A stretch of DNA of 64,000 bases from Pedobacter helvus (GTDB taxonomy: Bacteria; Bacteroidota; Bacteroidia; Sphingobacteriales; Sphingobacteriaceae), in contig NZ_SRMP01000004.1 of assembly GCF_005925325.1 (NCBI RefSeq), forward strand, positions 310,001 through 374,000, written 5' to 3'. The notes beneath the pieces are model-generated. The model saw nothing but the letters and a program-made list of their open reading frames with translations. It was not told the origin of the DNA and made no database searches. A program made the position numbers and the translations under genes. How positions within the stretch are numbered: the stretch's first letter is position 1; each line of letters starts with the position of its first letter. This document shows, one piece after another, positions 60,401 through 64,000 of this stretch.

Positions 60401-60587
60401 GGCTGCGATAGGTTTGCTGCCCGCAGCATTGTCTACGGGCATCGGTTCCGAAGCTTCAAAACCGCTAGCAGTAGTAGTTATTGGCGGTTTAATTACCAAT
60501 ACTTTGTTTAATTTGTTTGTGTATCCTATTGTATTTTACTGGAGTTATAAGAAAAAAGTAAGACGTTTGCAGGAGGTAATCAATTAG
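57459..60587 (+). CDS. heavy-metal efflux RND pump (CzcA/CusA family)
   Basis: The 1042-residue inner-membrane pump has 12 transmembrane segments with two large periplasmic loops, as for all RND proteins. The helix-4 motif DFGIIIDGAVVMVEG is that of the divalent-cation HME group (Czc/Cnr/Ncc type: Asp-Phe-Gly...Asp-Gly-Ala), rather than the Ala-Ile-Gly-Ala-Met-Val-Asp-Ala motif of Cu/Ag pumps. Other stretches are FPDVTNTNVTIITQWPG and GSEFLPNLDEGSIYVRA. It expels Co, Zn, Ni or Cd by proton antiport with the adaptor and channel proteins encoded upstream. Confidence 0.92.
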   Translation: MNKLIKTIIGFSLKNKYFIFFTTFILVLAGYLSFKKTTIEAFPDVTNTNVTIITQWPGRSAEEVEKFVTRPLEIAMNPTEKRTSIRSSSLFGLSIVKITFDDDVDYAFARVQVNNHIEEADLPDGIQPEVQPPYGPTGEIFRYTLTSDQKSVKELKTIQDWTIQRELLSVSGIADVVSFGGEVKTYQITVDPQKAIQYNVTATELFEAVSKSNINVGGDVIVQGGQAYVVRGIGVLNNIEEIKNVVVDNYNGIPIYVKTIAEVTEAALPRLGQVGRDYDPDVVQGIVVMRKGENPSEVIKKLKVKIEDINNNILPDDVKIKPFYDREDLVNFATHTVMGNMFEGILFVTVIVFLFMADWRTTLIVSVVIPLALLFAFICLKLKGMSANLLSMGAIDFGIIIDGAVVMVEGIFVVLDQKAHKVGMEKFNKISKLGLIKKACLENGKGIFFAKLIIITGLMPIFTFEKVEGKMFSPLAWTLSFALLGALLLTFTLVPAMASILLKKNVKEKHNIFLEFITKYTLKAYDKCFKFKKIAFYTSIIVLVVGIFSFKFLGSEFLPNLDEGSIYVRATGPLSISLDETKKLSNEMRKIFLSFEEVKQVLSQTGRPNDGTDATGFYNMEFHVDIYPKKEWKRKQTKEQLIERMQEKLKGFPGISLNFSQPISDNVEEAVSGVKGSIVVKLFGDNFEFIEQEEEKIFNILKTVDGIEDLGILRNLGQPELQIDLSQRKMGLYGVSTADANAVVEMAIGGKAATQIYEGEKKFDLVIRYPEDFRNDETAIANLRVPTISGSKVPLGEIARIKKITGPSMIYRDKHTRYGAIKFSIRGRDMGSVIAEAQQKVNAAIKLPKPYRLEWAGDFENQQRASKQLSQAVPISLLLIFFILFILFGNVKDALLVLNNVPFAMVGGILALLATGINFNISAGIGFIALFGICVQNGVILITKFKSNIIELKHQPSWTFADAIKDGIATRMRPVIMTALMAAIGLLPAALSTGIGSEASKPLAVVVIGGLITNTLFNLFVYPIVFYWSYKKKVRRLQEVIN

Positions 60588-60985
60588 TTATTTAACCATT
60601 CGACCATGAAATAAAACCAAACAAATTTATTTCGGGATCATGCTTCATAGCATTTATTTAGAAAGCAGATCTACCATTTCATCGTAAATAGTAGATCTAC
60701 TTTAAACCGCTATTACCGTTAAAAATAATATTTGGTCTTTATCCTTGATTGGCGAACATCAGCTCATTACTAATGCATCTAATTGCTTAGACATGTCTTG
60801 GTCAATTTGTATATACCTGGCTTTAAGTGCTACTAGGTTCTTGACTTTATGGGACCACAACACTTCCAACCAATAACACAACACTATAAATGGTAAAAGT
60901 TTATCCAAAGAATTCTAGCAACCTTTTAGGGATGTTCTTATTTGCAAACTAGCTATTCAAGCTACTTCTTTTAAGAATAGTTACC
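60588..60985. other. gene-free interval after the efflux operon
   Basis: Contains a hairpin (AGCAGATCTACCATTT with AAATAGTAGATCTACT, two mismatches, 60664-60701) that may mark the end of the efflux transcript. Otherwise nothing recognisable. Confidence 0.5.
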
Positions 60986-60993
60986 TAAATTTG
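60986..60993 (+). promoter_or_regulatory. -7 promoter element with near-leaderless start
   Basis: TAAATTTG fits TAnnTTTG and ends 4 bp before the ATG at 60998. Confidence 0.5.
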
Positions 60994-60997
60994 TAAC

Positions 60998-61645
60998 ATG
61001 CAAAAACCAATAGACTTAGAGAATGATATAAATGAAGTTATTCCTACTGCGCTTCCCCATTATCTTTCTGAAAGTCCCTGGCATCGCAATTGGAAACTTG
61101 CCTTTCCTCCGCAGTTTAGAGAAAAGATCTTTTTTAGTGAGCTACAAAATTGCCACCATCGAGCAGACATTCACACACCTTGCGGTACAACTATCGAATT
61201 TCAGCACTCGCCAATCTCACTACAGGAGCTAAAAAGTCGTGAAGATTTCTATTCAAACCTAGTTTGGATTGTTGATGGAAAGAAATTCAAGGGCTTCAAA
61301 ATCCTCAAGCAAATCCCAGATGTCGATGACCCAAAATTAGATGCATATGAGTTCTCACATACTCAAAACCTAACGCTTTACAGGCGGGAAACCTCAGCTA
61401 AATCCAAATTGCTGACACTTTCTCATCCTGAACTTTTTGGCATCAAATTAAGTCCCCGCTATTTCTCTTTTGTTTGGAAACACCCTCATAAAGTTTGGTA
61501 TCAGGCTAAACACCCAATGATTTTTGACTTTGGCGGATATTTCCTATATCGACTTAAACAGCGTCCTCAGTTATCGGGCGCTTACGCTTATCTAGAAATG
61601 ATACCACGGAAAGAATTTATCAATCAATATTTACCATCACAATAG
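60998..61645 (+). CDS. CoiA-like nuclease-family protein
   Basis: The 215-residue protein contains CHHRADIHTPCGTTIEFQHSPIS and LVWIVDG, which match the core of the competence protein CoiA family, a PD-(D/E)xK-type nuclease group (Glu-x-Gln as the active-site motif). In CoiA the same motif reads IEFQxSxIS. It lacks the N-terminal zinc-finger part of full CoiA. CoiA promotes natural transformation in Gram-positives, but the Bacteroidota homologues are uncharacterised. No other competence gene is nearby. Confidence 0.65.
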   Translation: MQKPIDLENDINEVIPTALPHYLSESPWHRNWKLAFPPQFREKIFFSELQNCHHRADIHTPCGTTIEFQHSPISLQELKSREDFYSNLVWIVDGKKFKGFKILKQIPDVDDPKLDAYEFSHTQNLTLYRRETSAKSKLLTLSHPELFGIKLSPRYFSFVWKHPHKVWYQAKHPMIFDFGGYFLYRLKQRPQLSGAYAYLEMIPRKEFINQYLPSQ

Positions 61646-61772
61646 TATTTCTACCTAATTTAAGCTGCAATGCGCCTCTATATCCAATATAGACGTACTA
61701 AAAATAAAAGCCGCCAAACTTTAGCAAAAGACTTTTGCTTATTATTGTACTAGAACAAAGTTCAGAGAAGAT

Positions 61773-62942
61773 ATGCACGAAAATAAAGACTTAGATTACG
61801 ATATTATTATTTGTGGAGGTGGTTTAGCAGGTTTAAGTCTTTCCTATATTGCTTTAAAAACCTCAATTTGGACTAGCGAACGAATTTTAATTATAGAACA
61901 AGACCGAAAGGAAGAAAATGATCGGCTCTGGTCGTTCTGGGAAAGTGGACGATCAATTTTTGAACATATTGTGTATCGACAATGGACTAATTTAAAATTT
62001 TTCAGTAACGCAGGGAAGCTTATAGACATAGATCACGCCCCTTATGTTTATAAAATGATCAGAAGCTCGGATTTCTATCGAACAACAAAAGAATTCCTAA
62101 AAACTTTCCCCAATGTTCATTTCTTAAATGAGAAGATAACCAAAGTTGTAGGTTTTGATGACAGTTGCGAGGTGACTACCGAATCTCATTTCTTAAGATG
62201 TAAGTACGCGTTCAGCTCCATCTATCATAAGCCCGAGCTTTCTCCCGGCCAACAATATTTCCTGCAACACTTTAAAGGCGTGAAAATCCGTAGTGAGGAG
62301 TTGCGCTTTGATCTTTCCACCGCATGGTTAATGGACTTTCGAACCGAACAAGAGCATGGAGCAACATTTTTCTATACACTTCCAATGAGCCATAATGAAA
62401 TATTTGTTGAATACACCTTCTTTTCAAAAAAAGTGTTATCAGAAAGTGATTACGATGCTGGCATACATGAATACATCAAATCCGTACTTAAGCTGCAACA
62501 ATATGAGTTCTTGGAAACAGAAATGGGAGCTATCCCCATGACCAACTATCATTTTCAAAGAAGAAACGGAAATTTAATCTTCATCGGTACAGCAGGTGGC
62601 GATACTAGAGCATCTACTGGATACACGTTCACCAATCTTCAGAAAACCATCACCAACATACTTTCAGCGTACAAAAAAAGCGGTTCTCCTGTCAATTTTA
62701 AGGAACACCATGGTATATTGACTTCGCTCTACGATGGAACATTATTACAGGTGATGGATGCCAGCAGCTATCCCCCACACCAAATATTTACTGATCTTTT
62801 TGAGCACACTGATGGCAAATCTATTTTCAAATTTCTCGATGCAGAAAGCTCGATATTTACAGATTTCAAAATCATGAAATCTTTACGAACTTGGCCATTT
62901 CTGAAAGCATTTGCAAAAGAGCTTTGGCTAAGATGCAAGTAA
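61773..62942 (+). CDS. crtY: lycopene cyclase
   Basis: The 389-residue flavoprotein has an N-terminal dinucleotide-binding motif IIICGGGLAGLSLSY and the cyclase stretch EENDRLWSFWE, as in CrtY/lycopene beta-cyclases. Middle segments (MDFRTEQEHGATFFYTLPMS and EMGAIPMTNYHFQRRNGNLIFIGTAGGDTRASTGYTF, quoted in parts) also fit the family. It cyclises lycopene ends to beta-carotene. No other carotenoid gene is in the window; the neighbours are unrelated. Convergent with the acyltransferase gene, 15 bp apart. Confidence 0.85.
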   Translation: MHENKDLDYDIIICGGGLAGLSLSYIALKTSIWTSERILIIEQDRKEENDRLWSFWESGRSIFEHIVYRQWTNLKFFSNAGKLIDIDHAPYVYKMIRSSDFYRTTKEFLKTFPNVHFLNEKITKVVGFDDSCEVTTESHFLRCKYAFSSIYHKPELSPGQQYFLQHFKGVKIRSEELRFDLSTAWLMDFRTEQEHGATFFYTLPMSHNEIFVEYTFFSKKVLSESDYDAGIHEYIKSVLKLQQYEFLETEMGAIPMTNYHFQRRNGNLIFIGTAGGDTRASTGYTFTNLQKTITNILSAYKKSGSPVNFKEHHGILTSLYDGTLLQVMDASSYPPHQIFTDLFEHTDGKSIFKFLDAESSIFTDFKIMKSLRTWPFLKAFAKELWLRCK

Positions 62943-62957
62943 ACTCTCCGATGAAAC

Positions 62958-63839
62958 TTAGCTGTTTAAACTCTCAGGTCCGAACTTCCATCTACGATGC
63001 GACCAAAGCCAATACTCGGGTTTTTCACGGATCACTCGTTCTAGATAAGCTACATGCCCATCGGTAATTTCATTAGCTAAAGTATGCTTTGGACTCTCAT
63101 ACAAAGGCACAAATTCGCAACGGTAACGCCCCCTACCCAGTCGACGGATATCGCAAAACACAACAATGCTATCTGTAATTTTAGCCAACTTTTCTACACC
63201 AAGAAAAACGGCTGTAGGTTGGTTAAGGAAACGAGCAAAATATTGCGTTTCTGCTTTAGAAGGTGTTTGGTCACTCACCATTACAGTTACGGTTCTTTCA
63301 TTTCTCAAACCTATAAGTTTCCTACCGGTTTCTTTCATAGATACCAGCGTTGCGCCAAAACGGGAACGCATCTTTTTCACCATCTTATCTGCGAAACTGC
63401 TTGAAAGTGGTTTGTAAACGATCAACCTTTTCTCATCAAAAAGCTGACTGAAGCGCAGCGCATTCATTTCCCAATTCCCGTAATGGCCTAATACGCCAAT
63501 TACGCTTTTACCTTTTGCAAAATAAGACTTTATGAGATCCGCATTTGGTACATAGACCCTTTTAGCAACTTCTTTTGGGGAAATAGTAAACAACTTTGCA
63601 CTTTCTACCAAAAGATCGGCAAGGTAACGGTAATATTTCTTTCGAATTGTCAACCTTTCCAGTTCCGTTTTTTCGGGGAAAGCATTCCTGAGATTATCGT
63701 CTATCACATTTTTCCTATAGCCGAATACATAGTTCAGTAATAAATATAACAAATCTGCTATTCTAAATAGCAGCCACCATGGCAAAAGTGACACCAGGTA
63801 AAGCAGAGCCGACAGGCCAATAGATAAAATCCTTTTCAT
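62958..63839 (-). CDS. lipid A biosynthesis-type lysophospholipid acyltransferase
   Basis: The 293-residue protein has an N-terminal membrane helix and the HtrB/LpxL acyltransferase motif HYGNWE (His-x4-Glu), then KPLSSSFADKMVKKMR, MVSDQTP and the C-terminal PEYWLWSHRRWK. Such enzymes add a secondary acyl chain to lipid A precursors or related lipids at the inner membrane. The ATG at 63839 (MKRILSIG) is preferred over a GTG 24 bp upstream. Substrate chain length cannot be told. Confidence 0.85.
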   Translation of the reverse strand: MKRILSIGLSALLYLVSLLPWWLLFRIADLLYLLLNYVFGYRKNVIDDNLRNAFPEKTELERLTIRKKYYRYLADLLVESAKLFTISPKEVAKRVYVPNADLIKSYFAKGKSVIGVLGHYGNWEMNALRFSQLFDEKRLIVYKPLSSSFADKMVKKMRSRFGATLVSMKETGRKLIGLRNERTVTVMVSDQTPSKAETQYFARFLNQPTAVFLGVEKLAKITDSIVVFCDIRRLGRGRYRCEFVPLYESPKHTLANEITDGHVAYLERVIREKPEYWLWSHRRWKFGPESLNS

Positions 63840-63962
63840 TCCTATTCCAAGAACAACGCTCACAACGCACTTACCGTAGCGGTTGTTCCGGCTGCAAAAT
63901 TAGGTAACGCAGAAACTGGAAAGAAAAACTATGTTACCCAATAAGCAAAAAATGACGATGAA

Positions 63963-64000
63963 ATGGACGAATTGGGCATCCAAACCATCAGACAAGCTAG
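63963..64000 (+). CDS. possible start of a plus-strand gene, cut by the window edge
   Basis: An ATG at 63963 opens MDELGIQTIRQA, a protein-like string that runs off the end. It is divergent from the acyltransferase gene. Competing frames on both strands are also open over so short a stretch, so this is a weak call. Confidence 0.3.
   Translation, partial: MDELGIQTIRQA

Noticed and set aside
57459..60587. Cu/Ag-specific pump (CusA).
   Set aside because: The helix-4 motif DFGIIIDGAVVMVEG is of the divalent-cation HME type, and the adaptor lacks a methionine-rich Cu site.

Overview
The window looks like a chromosomal segment of a Bacteroidota species, most likely Sphingobacteriaceae (Pedobacter-like). 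The DNA is AT-rich. Many lipoproteins carry the short signal-plus-Cys-Lys-Lys style. Promoters match the Bacteroidota -7 element TAnnTTTG, and Shine-Dalgarno sequences are almost absent. The families present (TonB-dependent receptor, DUF4173, S41 and M28 lipoproteins, REC-CRP regulator, lycopene cyclase) fit the group. The genus is inferred from protein style, not from a marker gene. No rRNA, tRNA, CRISPR array, transposase or prophage was seen.

Layout. 0-6.5 kb: tail of a Gly/Ser-rich protein, a FadL-like outer-membrane protein, UbiD-family decarboxylase, Dps, a LysM protein overlapping uridine kinase. 6.7-10.4 kb: an operon of sn-glycerol-1-phosphate dehydrogenase, a GlpT-like antiporter and a HAD-IIA phosphatase. 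10.5-16.9 kb: a tightly packed seven-gene polyamine-type operon (divergent SpeD, DUF4178 zinc-ribbon membrane protein, mini membrane protein, DUF350, membrane-fused SpeE-like aminopropyltransferase, Tat-type lipoprotein flavin amine oxidase, His-rich polytopic membrane protein). 17-23.5 kb: OmpA protein, cold-shock protein, 1-Cys peroxiredoxin, DUF72, an ECF sigma factor with a hybrid anti-sigma-like/trypsin-like protease, and a small lipoprotein. 23.5-28 kb: a FixL-like PAS histidine kinase with a REC-CRP regulator, and an uncharacterised 587-residue protein. 28-33 kb: a His-rich, probably metal-acquisition operon around a TonB-dependent receptor, with a 7-bp tandem repeat. 33-40 kb: NagB-like deaminase, aldo/keto reductase, M28 and S41 peptidases, a degenerate HAD protein, a PreATP-grasp fragment, LolD-like ATPase. 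40-45.7 kb: a membrane-protein locus with a winged-helix regulator and three copies of one palindrome. 45.8-51.7 kb: SucC, a degenerate kinase overlapping tail-to-tail with a membrane histidine kinase, AsnS. 51.9-60.6 kb: OmpR-type two-component system, ribosome-hibernation factor, and a three-gene heavy-metal RND efflux operon. 61-64 kb: CoiA-like protein, lycopene cyclase, lipid A-type acyltransferase.

How the genes may work together. The strongest candidate for a little-described system is the polyamine-type operon. Its SpeD lacks the usual catalytic cysteine, its aminopropyltransferase is membrane-fused, and an exported flavin oxidase and a membrane protein with conserved-looking histidines close the operon. 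Other structure not explained by gene calls includes: three 11-bp-phased direct repeats ahead of the efflux operon, matching what an OmpR-family regulator such as the one 3 kb upstream would bind; a CTTTG-N5-CAAAG box repeated ahead of three units of the 40-45 kb locus; a heptanucleotide tract ahead of a His-rich lipoprotein gene; and several families of decayed intergenic palindromes.
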